Numbered from the stretch's first letter, positions 8,676 to 17,085 are shown. The stretch is DNA of 64,000 nucleotides from Eggerthella sinensis (GCF_003339815.1 NZ_PPTT01000005.1:62001-126000), one strand, 5' to 3'. Program-made: numbers and translations. Notes: generated from the letters alone by a model not told the origin.

Positions 8676-9587
8676 CTACGAGGGGAACGCGACGCGGCCC
8701 ACGTCGTCGATGCCCGTGCGGAACACGCGCCCACCGAAGCTGCGGAACTCCTCCACGTCCTCCCCCGTCGTGAAAAACTCGTAGGTCGGCTCGTGATCGC
8801 CCGCGGCGAGCGCGCCGCGGCGAGCCAGGATGTCGGCCACTTCGCGCGCCGTCTCCTGCCCGGACGAGATGAGCGTGACGTCGCGCCCCACCACGCTTCC
8901 GATCAGCGCCTTCAGCAGCGGGAAGTGCGTGCAGCCCAGCACGAGCGTGTCGATGCCGCTGCGCCTCAGGGGCTCGAGGTACTCGCGCGCGATCTCCTCG
9001 AACGCGGGGCGCACGTACACCTTCGACACGAGCGACGTGAAGTCCTCGATGGGGCCTTCGGCCATGCGCAGGCCCTGTTCGGCGATTTCCACGAAGCGCG
9101 GCGTTGCCGTGGAGAACACGGTGATGCCCTCGTCGAGGTGGCGGATGGCCTTCGTGTAGGCGTCCGATTCCACCGTGGCCTTCGTGGCGATGACGCCCAC
9201 GCGCTGATTCTCCGTCGCGCGCGCCGCCGCGCGGGAACCCGGCTCAACCACGCCGACGACCGGCACGGGGAACGTCTGCTGCGCATGGGAAAGCCCGGCC
9301 GCCGTGGCCGTGTTGCACGCGATGACGACGATCTTCACACCGCGCTCGACCAGCCACGCGCCGATCTGCTGCACGAAGCCGTCCACTTCGTCCAAGCTGC
9401 GCGGGCCGTAGGGGCAGCGCAGCGAATCGCCCAGGTAGACGATGGACTCGTGCGGCAGCTCTTTCGCGATCTCGCGCGCCACGGTGAGGCCCCCGAACCC
9501 CGAGTCGAACACGCCGATAGGCGCGTTGTCGAAGGGGGAACCATCCGCCACAGCGGGGGTTTCAGCCAATGTCTCGTTGATATCCAT
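8676..9587 (-). CDS. murI: Glutamate racemase MurI
   Basis: Interconverts L- and D-glutamate, supplying D-Glu for peptidoglycan. The motif GVFDSGFGGLTV lies at residues 25-36. The two catalytic cysteines are visible as Cys91 (ACNTAT) and Cys219 (GCTHFPLL). The 303-residue length includes a short non-conserved N-terminus of about 20 residues. I start at ATG 9587 because codons further upstream lack similarity. It heads a minus-strand run murI-rdgB-aldo/keto reductase and is divergent from the flavoprotein at 9712. Confidence 0.95.
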   Translation of the reverse strand: MDINETLAETPAVADGSPFDNAPIGVFDSGFGGLTVAREIAKELPHESIVYLGDSLRCPYGPRSLDEVDGFVQQIGAWLVERGVKIVVIACNTATAAGLSHAQQTFPVPVVGVVEPGSRAAARATENQRVGVIATKATVESDAYTKAIRHLDEGITVFSTATPRFVEIAEQGLRMAEGPIEDFTSLVSKVYVRPAFEEIAREYLEPLRRSGIDTLVLGCTHFPLLKALIGSVVGRDVTLISSGQETAREVADILARRGALAAGDHEPTYEFFTTGEDVEEFRSFGGRVFRTGIDDVGRVAFPS

Positions 9588-9711
9588 ACCGCCAGTATAG
9601 CGTAGGCTTCGTTGGTTGTTTGCATTCGATACCGGCTGGTCATAGTTTCTGCTAACCTGATTCATGAGAGAAGCGAGCACTCCGAAGAACATCAGACGAG
9701 AGGAACGCATC

Positions 9712-10326
9712 ATGAAGGTACTGCTTATCAACGGGAGCCCGAACGAGGAGCGCTGCACGCACACGGCGCTCGCCGAGGTGGCCGGCGCGCTTGAGGCGCA
9801 GGGCGTGGAAACCGAGATCGCCTGGATCGGACGCGATCCCATCCGCGGCTGCCTGGGCTGCGGCGGCTGCAGCAAACGCGGCGACCACCGCTGCATCTTC
9901 GACGACGATGTGGTGAACGGCCTCATCGAGAAGGCGCTTGACGCCGACGGGCTCATCGTAGGCTCGCCCGTCTTCTACGCCGGCGCGAACGGGGCGCTCC
10001 TGTCGGTGCTCGACCGCCTGTTCTTCGCCGCCTCGTCGCAGCTGCGCTTCAAGCCCGCGGCCGCCATCGCTTCGGCGCGTCGCGCGGGCACCATCCTGGC
10101 CGTCGACCAGATCAACAAGTACTTCCAGATTTGCTGCATGCCGGTGGTTTCCTCGAACTACTGGCCCGTCGTGCACGGCCAAAGCGTCGAGCAGGTGCGC
10201 CAGGATGCCGAGGGCATGCAGATCATGCGCGTGCTGGGCACGAACATGGCCTGGATGCTGCAGGCGACCGCCGCGGTGCCCGCGCCGACGGTGGAGCAGA
10301 AGATCATGACGAACTTCATCCGCTAG
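9712..10326 (+). CDS. Iron-sulfur flavoprotein-like NAD(P)H-dependent FMN reductase
   Basis: A 204-residue flavodoxin-fold protein. It opens with MKVLLINGSPNEERCTH, the FMN phosphate-binding loop. The compact cysteine motif CxxCxxCx7C follows at about residues 47-60 (GCLGCGGC...C), as in archaeal and clostridial iron-sulfur flavoproteins, where it holds a [4Fe-4S] cluster. GSPVFYAGANGALLSVLDRLF is the second FMN-contact region. Such proteins move electrons or reduce oxygen species and quinones in anaerobes. The start ATG 9712 lies behind AGAGGAACG. It is followed after 21 bases by ybaK, so the two are probably co-transcribed. Confidence 0.85.
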   Translation: MKVLLINGSPNEERCTHTALAEVAGALEAQGVETEIAWIGRDPIRGCLGCGGCSKRGDHRCIFDDDVVNGLIEKALDADGLIVGSPVFYAGANGALLSVLDRLFFAASSQLRFKPAAAIASARRAGTILAVDQINKYFQICCMPVVSSNYWPVVHGQSVEQVRQDAEGMQIMRVLGTNMAWMLQATAAVPAPTVEQKIMTNFIR

Positions 10327-10347
10327 CCGCAACGGAAGATGCCGACG

Positions 10348-10833
10348 ATGGCCAAGGAACACGACCACAAGACGAACGCCATGCGCGTGCTCGATGCGGT
10401 GGGAGCCGTCTATCGGGCGCGGTTCTTCGACTGCCCCGAGGCGCTCTCGGGCGTGGAGGTGGCGCGCATCCTCGACCTCGACCCCGACACCGTGTTCAAG
10501 ACGCTCGTGACGCAGGGCAAGTCGGGCGAGCACTACGTGTTCATGATCCCCGTGGCCTGCGAGCTCGACCTGAAGAAGGCCGCAGCCGCCGTGGGCGAGA
10601 AGGCGGTGGCCATGGTGCGCTCGCGCGAGCTGCTGCCGCTCACGGGCTACGTGCACGGCGGGTGCTCGCCGCTCGCCATGCTCAAGCCCTTCCCCACCGC
10701 CATCGACGAGACGTCGGCGCTGCACGAGCGCATCGCGTTCTCGGGCGGGCGCATCGGGTGCCAAATCGAGATGGCGCCCGACGACCTGGCGCGCGTGGTG
10801 CCGCTCACGGTAGCCGATCTCACCGTGGTGTGA
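10348..10833 (+). CDS. ybaK: Cys-tRNA(Pro) deacylase YbaK/EbsC
   Basis: Trans-acting editing enzyme that removes cysteine mis-attached to tRNA-Pro. The 161-residue protein has the family's KTNAMRVLDAVG start, the VFKTLVTQGKSGEHYVFMIPVACELDLKKAA core with conserved lysine, and GGCSPLAMLKPFPTAIDE near the C-terminus. The start at ATG 10348 sits nine bases after GGAAG; ATG 10339 directly abuts that sequence and is less likely. A tRNA-Pro gene lies about 3.5 kb away, but I see no functional reason for the proximity. Confidence 0.92.
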   Translation: MAKEHDHKTNAMRVLDAVGAVYRARFFDCPEALSGVEVARILDLDPDTVFKTLVTQGKSGEHYVFMIPVACELDLKKAAAAVGEKAVAMVRSRELLPLTGYVHGGCSPLAMLKPFPTAIDETSALHERIAFSGGRIGCQIEMAPDDLARVVPLTVADLTVV

Positions 10834-10850
10834 CCTCGGCGCGACACGCA

Positions 10851-10875
10851 GCGGGCCCGCATGATGCGGGCCCGC
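10851..10875. terminator. Bidirectional hairpin between ybaK and the L,D-transpeptidase gene
   Basis: Perfect arms GCGGGCCCGCA / TGCGGGCCCGC around a three-base loop lie between convergent genes. On the plus strand the sequence continues GTTCGTTCT, a poor T-tract, so termination strength is uncertain. Confidence 0.65.
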
Positions 10876-10884
10876 GTTCGTTCT

Positions 10885-12576
10885 CTACCAGTGCACGACC
10901 ACCGTGTCGCCCGACGACAGCATGCCGTAGAGCGATGCGGCCAGCGACGGGGGCAGGTTCACGCATCCGTGGCTGCCCGCGCCGTCGGCGTACAGCGTGC
11001 CGCCGAACGCCGGCTGCCAATCGGCATCGTGGAAGCCGATGTAGTTGCCCACGAACGGCATCCAGTACTGCACCTCGGTCTCGTAGATCTTCTCGTTGCC
11101 GTTGTACCCGATGAGCTTCGAGGGACTTGCCATGGCGTTCACCATGTACACGCCCGAGGGGGTGTCGTGCTCGCCGTCGGGCTTGCCCGTGATGATGTCC
11201 GACTCCCAGATGACCGCGCCCGACGCGTCGTAGAAGCGCGCGTGCTGCTCGGACAGGTCGACGTCGACGTAGCGGTTGCCCCAGTCCTGCTTGCCGGCGC
11301 CGTTGTACGCGTCGCCGGTCTGCGTGCACGGGATGTCGATGGAGTCCGCCGTGCCGTTCGCCACGGCGTCCTTCACGAGCGTGAGCAGGGACCCCTCGTC
11401 CACGGCCCAGCCGTACGTGCCGCCGGCCACCGTGAAGGTCTTGCCGTCGGGGCGCGTGTAGGTGCGCTGCGTGCCGATGGTGTTGCAGGCGGCGGCCAGC
11501 TCGCCCACCCATGCGGTGAGCGCGTCCTCGTCGAGCGTGACCGTGAGGTCGTCGGCCAGCTTCACCCATTGCGACACGAGGCTCGCGTCCACGGTGCCGG
11601 CCGGCGTGCCCGCCATGTTCAGCACGAGGTTGGCCTTGATCATGGTGTTCGCCGAATCGGCCGCCGCGGTGAGCTTCGGATCGGTGGAGAGCACCGTGGG
11701 CTTGAGCAGCTGCTCGGAGGTGAGCTTCACCTGCGGGTCGAGGCCGGCCACTGCGTCGTCGGCGGCCTTGATCACCGCATCGGCGTCGAGGGCGGTGCCG
11801 ACGGCTTCGGGCTGCACGACGAAGGCGGCCTGCGCATCGTCGTAGGAGATGGCGGCGTTCGTGGGCTGCGTGGCGCCCTCGTTGAAGGAGGCCACCGCCG
11901 TGCGGATGGCGTCCTCAAGCCCCGTGCCGTTGTAGGTGGCCACGAGCTTCGCCGTCTCGTCATGCGTTTCGCGCAGCTCGAACGGCCAAGCCCACGGGTT
12001 CATGTCGGACAGCATGTCGTGCACGACCTTGTTCTCGTCGATGGACAAGCCCGCGTCCGTCGCACTCAGCTTGAGCGTGAAGCCCTGCCCGTCGATGGAC
12101 AGCGCGTAGTCTTTGATGGAATCCGACAGCACCTTCTCCGCGTCGCCCGCCGACATGAGCGACACGTCGATGTCGCCGATGGTGGAGTTCGGCATGAAGC
12201 GGTCGGTGAAGTACAGGGCCACGCCCGCGTAGGCAACGAGCAGCAGCGCGATGATGACGCCGAACGTGATGCCGAGGATCTTGAGGGGCTTGTGCTTGCG
12301 CTCGCGGACGGGAGCAGCCTGCCCCATGTCGACGGGACGCATGCCGCCGAGTGGCTGAAATACCTGGTCAGAAGCATAGCGCAGCGGCGGCTCCTGCCCT
12401 TTGGGCGGCCGCGTCGGCCGTGCCTGCGCAGGCATGGCCGCCGTCGGTTGCACCGGGGGCACCACGGGAGGCACGGGAGGCACGACGGGGGCGGGCTGGC
12501 TCGGTACGGCGTCGCTATGGTGAGCGCCGGCGGCGTGACGGCCGCGCGACGGCTTGTCAGACTTGTTTTCGCTCAT
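10885..12576 (-). CDS. Membrane-anchored L,D-transpeptidase (YkuD) with peptidoglycan-binding domains
   Basis: A 563-residue envelope enzyme predicted to form 3-3 cross-links in peptidoglycan. The first 95 residues are cytoplasmic and proline-rich, followed by a membrane segment (LKILGITFGVIIALLLVAYA, about 99-118). Next come a long region of the PG_binding_4 (VanW-associated) type, probably two copies, up to about residue 430. The C-terminal YkuD catalytic domain has HxnSHGCVNL with the nucleophilic cysteine in SHGCVN near the end. The start ATG 12576 (MSENKSD) is chosen over an upstream ATG because the first 11 codons look like leader. It is divergent from the tmRNA promoter and convergent with ybaK. 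Confidence 0.92.
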   Translation of the reverse strand: MSENKSDKPSRGRHAAGAHHSDAVPSQPAPVVPPVPPVVPPVQPTAAMPAQARPTRPPKGQEPPLRYASDQVFQPLGGMRPVDMGQAAPVRERKHKPLKILGITFGVIIALLLVAYAGVALYFTDRFMPNSTIGDIDVSLMSAGDAEKVLSDSIKDYALSIDGQGFTLKLSATDAGLSIDENKVVHDMLSDMNPWAWPFELRETHDETAKLVATYNGTGLEDAIRTAVASFNEGATQPTNAAISYDDAQAAFVVQPEAVGTALDADAVIKAADDAVAGLDPQVKLTSEQLLKPTVLSTDPKLTAAADSANTMIKANLVLNMAGTPAGTVDASLVSQWVKLADDLTVTLDEDALTAWVGELAAACNTIGTQRTYTRPDGKTFTVAGGTYGWAVDEGSLLTLVKDAVANGTADSIDIPCTQTGDAYNGAGKQDWGNRYVDVDLSEQHARFYDASGAVIWESDIITGKPDGEHDTPSGVYMVNAMASPSKLIGYNGNEKIYETEVQYWMPFVGNYIGFHDADWQPAFGGTLYADGAGSHGCVNLPPSLAASLYGMLSSGDTVVVHW

Positions 12577-12714
12577 AATCACTCTCATGGGTCTGGGTCG
12601 TTCGTTCATTGTAGCAAGTCGAGATTAATTCTCCTGTAACAAAACGTCCCACGTTCAAGCTGCGCTGCGATTGTCACAATTTCGACACGGGGCGCGCATG
12701 AGAAGCCAACAACC

Positions 12715-12742
12715 TTGACAAACGCAGGGGTGCGGATAGAAT
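12715..12742 (+). promoter_or_regulatory. Sigma-70-type promoter for ssrA
   Basis: A consensus -35 TTGACA (12715-12720) and -10 TAGAAT (12737-12742) are separated by 16 bases and lie about 125 bases upstream of the mature tmRNA 5' end. Transcription from here would produce a precursor with a leader that is then processed. A second TTGACA at 12799 lacks a -10 box. Confidence 0.7.
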
Positions 12743-12865
12743 GGATGTTCGCAGAAAACGAGCGACCGCTTCGGCGGGCCGCGCGCCCTGCGCGAACATT
12801 GACAAGGTGGGCCTTCGACCCCGGCAACCGCCCCGCAGCGATGCGGAACGGCCTTGCACCTCTTT

Positions 12866-13234
12866 GGGGGCGACTGGTTTCGACATGGTACGTTTGAAAT
12901 GAGGAGCAGGTCGTGGTCTCCTCGCCACGTTAAACAGGGGTACCGTCAATTTAATTGGCAAGAACAACACTCAGAGCGCTCCGGCGCTCGCCATGGCTGC
13001 TTAATAGCACCAGGCTGTCGACCTTGGAATGTCCCCGATCCTCGGTTCGGCATCAACTCAGGGGAATGCGCTTGAGCACGTAGCCGGTATGGCTCAGGCA
13101 AAGATCGAACCGGCTAGGGTGCGTCTCGCTTGTCCGCGGGCCGGCCGCATCCGAACCTCGACCACGGACTAAGCTTGTAGAGCCTCATGGATTATGTAGT
13201 ATGGACCGGAGTTCGATTCTCCGCGCCTCCACCA
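12866..13234 (+). ncRNA. ssrA: tmRNA (transfer-messenger RNA)
   Basis: Rescues ribosomes stalled on broken mRNA together with SmpB, encoded 2 kb away. The 5' end GGGGGCG pairs with CGCCTCC near the 3' end, giving the tRNA-like acceptor stem with G-U at the third pair. The T-arm GGAGTTCGATTCTCC and encoded CCA close the tRNA domain. The internal reading frame begins at GGC after TTTAATT and encodes the tag GKNNTQSAPALAMAA, ending TAA at about 13004. The tag ends MAA where many bacteria have LAA. The last 15 bases and the terminator behind are duplicated 1.16 kb downstream. Confidence 0.95.
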
Positions 13235-13289
13235 CCAATGACAGGGCCCCCGCCGGCATCGCCGACGGGGGCCCTTTGCGTGCGCGGGG
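13220..13289 (+). repeat. Left copy of a perfect 70-bp direct repeat (attL-like)
   Basis: These 70 bases cover the last 15 bases of ssrA including CCA and the ssrA terminator. The identical 70 bases occur at 14378-14447. The bases on either side differ (C before and G after here; T and A there), so the repeat is exactly 70 bp. Confidence 0.95.
13243..13277 (+). terminator. Rho-independent terminator of ssrA
   Basis: The stem AGGGCCCCC / GGGGGCCCT, extended by GCCGGC-type inner pairs around loop ATC, ends in TTT. It lies eight bases past the tmRNA CCA and inside the left 70-bp repeat. A second copy sits at 14401-14435. Confidence 0.8.
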
Positions 13290-13448
13290 GAAGAGCGGAG
13301 GCTCAAATGCCAATCTCATCGATTGCCCGCCCAATGCGATGAACGCTTTTCATAGCATTTCCCTCTCCATTGTTTTGGATTTTCAGATACGCGAATTAGA
13401 CATATTCTCAATTGCCCTTATCTTATCGCCTCCTGTTGCAATTATTAC

Positions 13449-13856
13449 TCATTTTCGTTTGGCATCTTTCGGATTCGATTCATCAAACAGCTTTGCACCC
13501 GCAAGCATGCCTATCGCAACCAGGGCAAGAGCACTAAGCGGAACCATCCAGATTGGATACTGTGGAAGACCAGAAAACGAATGACCGAACAAAGTGCAAG
13601 CAGCCGCAAAGAGCAGAATGGTAACCGCTACTTCGGCATTGTCTTTCCACGTCATTGTGCCAATACGCTTTACTATCTGTTTTCTCAAACGCACAAGAGC
13701 AGCCATCTCGTCAGGTTTAGCGTTGATCCTCCACCCGTTGTATATACTAATCTTTGCGTTTAAAGCTTGATTATTGACCATATTAAGAAGAAGGCTTACA
13801 AGTATCGTTAGAAGCGAGCCTATTACCGCCCCTAACAGTCCCACATAATCTTGCAT
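13449..13856 (-). CDS. Small membrane protein of the ssrA insert, unknown function
   Basis: A 135-residue protein with an N-terminal membrane helix (YVGLLGAVIGSLLTILVSLLL, residues about 4-24), a charged central segment (about 25-72) and two further hydrophobic helices (EVAVTILLFAAACTLFG and IWMVPLSALALVAIGMLAG). The tail SNPKDAKRK is basic. Codon use is AT-rich, unlike its neighbours, consistent with transfer. I do not recognise the family. It is the only credible gene of the insert, so it may be cargo with a protective or silencing role, but nothing in the sequence shows this. Confidence 0.6.
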   Translation of the reverse strand: MQDYVGLLGAVIGSLLTILVSLLLNMVNNQALNAKISIYNGWRINAKPDEMAALVRLRKQIVKRIGTMTWKDNAEVAVTILLFAAACTLFGHSFSGLPQYPIWMVPLSALALVAIGMLAGAKLFDESNPKDAKRK

Positions 13857-14377
13857 TACTGCACTTTCCTTTCAAATAGATTATCTTAATTATCATCTTA
13901 CCAAAACAAGATCAAGTCACCCGAAAAACTCACAATGAGGCTTGGCGCTTTTGTTGCCACAGCATACCGATAGCTTCACTTATCAATTAGTTTTTCGCGA
14001 TCAAGATACCCTACCTTCGCCAATCGCACAGGACCTTGCGGGTATCACACACAAGGTCCTTTTCGTGTGCGGACGCGGCGAACGCTACCCCATCATAATT
14101 CTTCAGGCTGTTTATGACCTTCGTTTTACTAGCACTTATGCACGTCGATGGGTTGCAACACCAATTTAGACGAATCCCTTTCACATGCATAAACCCACGC
14201 CGCAACCCACCCTCTCGACATCCTCCATTCTTAAGGTTTAGTGCATTGCGAGAACCTTCCTTAATTGCACCGAGCTTAGCTTGCTTGTCGAGCCTTATCG
14301 TTGTTGGCAAATCCAGTTCGTTACTTCTGTTATGTTCCTCATCATTTCTGATTTTCGCTGATTTCACCCACTCCGAT

Positions 14378-14447
14378 TCCGCGCCTCCACCACCAATGAC
14401 AGGGCCCCCGCCGGCATCGCCGACGGGGGCCCTTTGCGTGCGCGGGG
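14378..14447 (+). repeat. Right copy of the 70-bp direct repeat (attR-like)
   Basis: Identical to 13220-13289. It carries the last ssrA bases without the rest of the tmRNA, plus a complete copy of the terminator hairpin (14401-14435). The terminator ends 17 bases from the stop of the convergent acidic-protein gene, so this copy marks the original chromosomal junction. Confidence 0.95.
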
Positions 14448-14452
14448 ACGCC

Positions 14453-15262
14453 CTACTTCTTCAGAATGGACGTGAAGTCGAAGGCGCTCTTGATGTCGTC
14501 GAAGGCGCCTTTGAGCTCGGCGGCTACGGCGATGCCGTCCTTGTAGATGGCGTTCATGTCGCTCGTGGCGGCGGCGACGCCCTCCTTCGTGATGCCGAAG
14601 TCGAACTCGTTGTCGTCGTCGGAAGCTTCGCCTTCCTCTTCCTCGACGTAGAAGTACTCCACCTCTTCGCCGTCTTCCTCGAGCACGAAGCCGATGACGT
14701 CGCCGTCCTCGTCCTCGATGTAGCGCACGATGTCATCGTCGTCGAGCTCGAGCTCCACCAGCTCGTAGCCGTCGTCTTCGGCGCTCGGCTCGATGATGGT
14801 CACGTCCTGCACGTCGTCGGCCTGCCCGTCCTCGAGCTCCTCCAACGCGTTCGCCTCGGTGATCTCGGACACGGCGCCGGCGGTGACGTCGCCGTCCTCG
14901 TCGAGGGCATCGGCATCGTAGGTGTCGAGGGAGCCCTTCTCGTACAGCTCGTCTTCGGCCGCTTCGCGATCGCCGTCGACGATGTGGAAGCCCTCTTCGG
15001 ACAGGTCGAGGCCCGTCTGATCCTCGACGAGCGTGGCCAGGCCGCCGTCGCCGACGGGCGAGGTCTCGCCCTCGCCATCGGGGCCCTCCTCGGCGAAAAA
15101 GCCCTCGTAGGCCTCTTCGAGGTCGGTTTCCTCGTCCTGCGGATCGAACTCTTCGTCGTCCTGGAACTCCTCGACGTCCTCGAGTTCCGTCTCCTGGTCG
15201 ATCTGCTCGGCTTCCGTCTCGGCGCCGTCTTCGATGGTATCCAGTTCCTCGTCCAAGCCCAT
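14453..15262 (-). CDS. Highly acidic protein of unknown function, next to smpB
   Basis: A 269-residue protein in which Asp and Glu dominate nearly the whole length, with very few basic residues until the last 40, where a short less biased segment (MNAIYKDGIAVAAELKGAFDDIKSAFDFTSILKK, split across residues about 235-269) may form a helix pair. There is no signal peptide or membrane segment. I do not recognise a family. It begins 21 bases after the smpB stop and is probably co-transcribed with the M42 peptidase and smpB. Such composition suggests a nucleic-acid mimic, a chaperone-like tail or a metal-binding spacer; none can be chosen from sequence. Confidence 0.75.
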   Translation of the reverse strand: MGLDEELDTIEDGAETEAEQIDQETELEDVEEFQDDEEFDPQDEETDLEEAYEGFFAEEGPDGEGETSPVGDGGLATLVEDQTGLDLSEEGFHIVDGDREAAEDELYEKGSLDTYDADALDEDGDVTAGAVSEITEANALEELEDGQADDVQDVTIIEPSAEDDGYELVELELDDDDIVRYIEDEDGDVIGFVLEEDGEEVEYFYVEEEEGEASDDDNEFDFGITKEGVAAATSDMNAIYKDGIAVAAELKGAFDDIKSAFDFTSILKK

Positions 15263-15283
15263 GATGGCCTCCTGTCCTGTGTC

Positions 15284-15748
15284 TTAGCGGCTGCGTTCCT
15301 TGAGCGCGCGCTCCACCTCGCGGCGGGAATCGCGCGCCGCCATGGTCGCCCGCTTGTCGTAGAGCTTCTTGCCGCGCGCGACGGCCAGCTCCACCTTCAC
15401 GAGCGAATTGTCCTTGAAGTACATCTTCACGGGCACGAGCGCCATGCCCTTCTCTTTCACCTGCTCCTGCAGCATGCGGATCTGCTTCTTGTGCAGCAGC
15501 AGCTTGCGCTTGCGGTCGGGATCGGGGTTGGCGATGTTGCCGTTCACGTACGGCGGGATGTGCACGTTGTGCAGCCACACCTCGCCGTCGCGGATGAGCG
15601 CGAAGCAGTCGGTGAGCTGGCAATGGTTCTCGCGCAGCGAGCGCACCTCGGTGCCCGTCAGCTCGATGCCCGCCTCGAGCGATTCGAGGATCTCGTACTC
15701 GTGGAACGCCTTTTTATTCTTGGCGATAGTCTTTTCTTCGCGTTTCAC
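15284..15748 (-). CDS. smpB: SsrA-binding protein SmpB
   Basis: Binds tmRNA and brings it to stalled ribosomes. The 154-residue protein shows IAKNKKAFHEYEILESLEAGIELTGTEVRSLR at the N-terminus, NIANPDPDRKRKLLLHKKQI in the middle and RGKKLYDKRATMAARDSRREVERALK at the C-terminal tail, all family hallmarks. The start is GTG 15748, with AGG six bases upstream overlapping the stop of the M42 peptidase gene, indicating translational coupling. An upstream ATG at 15814 lies inside the peptidase gene and would add non-conserved residues. The partner ssrA lies about 2 kb away on the opposite strand, convergent. Confidence 0.96.
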   Translation of the reverse strand: MKREEKTIAKNKKAFHEYEILESLEAGIELTGTEVRSLRENHCQLTDCFALIRDGEVWLHNVHIPPYVNGNIANPDPDRKRKLLLHKKQIRMLQEQVKEKGMALVPVKMYFKDNSLVKVELAVARGKKLYDKRATMAARDSRREVERALKERSR

Positions 15749-15755
15749 GGCCGGC

Positions 15756-16913
15756 CTACTCCACGCCCGTTTCGTCGAACTGCATCTGCGCGGCGGACTC
15801 GTCGTCGGCCGCATCAGCGTCGTCCTCGGTGACCGCGTCGCCCATGCCCGGCACGAAGCAGGCGTCCTCGCCCAAATCGCGCGCGAAGCGCACGAGCAGC
15901 TTCACCGTGGCATCGAGGTCGTCGAGGCTCACCACTTCGGTGGGCGTGTGCATGTAGCGCAGCGCCACGGACACGAGGCCGGTGGGGATGCCGCCGCGGG
16001 TGATCTGGATGGAGCGCGCATCGGTGCCGGTGACGCCGGGCTCGGCCTCGATCTGGTACGGGATGCCCTCGGCCTCGGCCGCCGCCACAAGGCGCTCGAA
16101 CACGGCCGGGTTGATGTTGGGGCCGCGCGCGATGACGGGGCCTTCGCCGCACACGATCTTGCCGTACTTCGTCTTGTCGATGCCGGGATAGTCGGTGGCG
16201 TGCGTCACGTCGAAGGCCACGGCCACATCGGGGTTCACGCCGTAGGTGGACGTGATGGCGCCGCGCGTGCCGATTTCCTCCTGCACGGTGGCGGCCACGA
16301 TGAAGTCGCCGGGAGCGCGGCCTTCCTCGGCCAACGTCTCGAGCACGCGCGTGGCAATCCACACGCCCGCCTTGTCGTCGAAGGCGCGCGACACGGCCAT
16401 GTTCTTGCCGAAGCGCTCGAAGCCCACGCCGAAGGTGATGACGTCGCCCACCATGACGAGCTTCTTCACGCGCTTCGCCGGCATGCCGAGGTCGATGACC
16501 AGCTTGTCGATGGGCGTGACGCTCTTGCGCTCGTCGGGCTCGATGAGGTGGATGGGCTTGCGGCCCACCACGCCGCGCAGCGGTTCCATGGAGTTGGAGG
16601 CGTGCACGTCCACGCGCATGCCGGGCAGGATGGCCGCGTCCACGCCGCCCACCGACGACACGGACAGAAAGCCCTCGTCGGAGATGTAGGTGACCATGAG
16701 GCCGATCTCGTCCATGTGGGCGGACAGCATGAGCGAAGGCGCCACGCCCGTGCCGGAAAGGCGGGCGTGCACCGATCCCATGACGTCGGTTTGAATCTCG
16801 TCGGCCGTACCGGCCAGGCGCTCGCGCACGAGCTCGGCCACGGCGATCTCGGTGCCGGTGGCGGACGGCGTCTCGAGCAGTTGCTTGAGGAATTTCACCT
16901 GCTTGTTCTTCAT
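15756..16913 (-). CDS. M42 family metallopeptidase (glutamyl aminopeptidase-like)
   Basis: A cytoplasmic dinuclear-zinc aminopeptidase. The zinc ligand and catalytic motifs AHMDEIGLMVTYI (about residues 65-77), RAFDDKAGVW (about 180), VQEEIGTRGA (about 215) and AFDVTHATDYPG (about 234) occur in the order of the family. The final YMHTPTEVVSLDDL includes the last metal-binding histidine. The C-terminus has an acidic tail. It starts at ATG 16913, and its stop overlaps the smpB ribosome-binding site. Members release N-terminal residues from short peptides; a link to tag-peptide recycling would be speculation. Confidence 0.92.
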   Translation of the reverse strand: MKNKQVKFLKQLLETPSATGTEIAVAELVRERLAGTADEIQTDVMGSVHARLSGTGVAPSLMLSAHMDEIGLMVTYISDEGFLSVSSVGGVDAAILPGMRVDVHASNSMEPLRGVVGRKPIHLIEPDERKSVTPIDKLVIDLGMPAKRVKKLVMVGDVITFGVGFERFGKNMAVSRAFDDKAGVWIATRVLETLAEEGRAPGDFIVAATVQEEIGTRGAITSTYGVNPDVAVAFDVTHATDYPGIDKTKYGKIVCGEGPVIARGPNINPAVFERLVAAAEAEGIPYQIEAEPGVTGTDARSIQITRGGIPTGLVSVALRYMHTPTEVVSLDDLDATVKLLVRFARDLGEDACFVPGMGDAVTEDDADAADDESAAQMQFDETGVE

Positions 16914-17085
16914 AGCGCTCCCTGTTCTGGGTGAGGCCGCGCGCGGGGCGTGCGGCGCGTTAGTGGTATGGGAGCATTATAGCGGTTTGCATCGACAAGC
17001 GACGCGCTCATCGCAGATGACGTTAGGCTGTCACCGGAGCACCACGAAGCGTGCGGACGCATGCGCGGGTCGACGCGGTGCGAGC

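Larger units (their letters stand above)
13220..14447. mobile_element. Small element integrated at the 3' end of ssrA (about 1.16 kb, no integrase)
   Basis: The stretch between the two perfect 70-bp copies is strongly AT-rich compared with the surrounding chromosome and carries only one convincing gene (13449-13856). tmRNA genes are a classic target of tyrosine-recombinase integrative elements, which restore the RNA 3' end on insertion and leave a direct repeat. Both features are seen here. No integrase, excisionase or replication gene is visible, so it is either a remnant or a mobilised mini-element using a recombinase encoded elsewhere. Region 13857-14377 shows nothing convincing. Confidence 0.7.

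Noticed and set aside
12799-12830. Second ssrA promoter at TTGACA 12799
   Set aside because: No -10 hexamer at a suitable distance.
14011-14367. Possible 118-residue gene on the minus strand in the ssrA insert, considered as a decayed integrase
   Set aside because: No Arg-His-Arg-Tyr recombinase residues or other motif, and no ribosome-binding site. Left as non-coding.
14114-15832. Long open plus-strand frame across the insert and the antisense of the acidic and smpB genes
   Set aside because: It changes composition abruptly at 14.4 kb and runs opposite two well-supported genes; its open length reflects GC-rich third positions and the acidic gene's codon bias.
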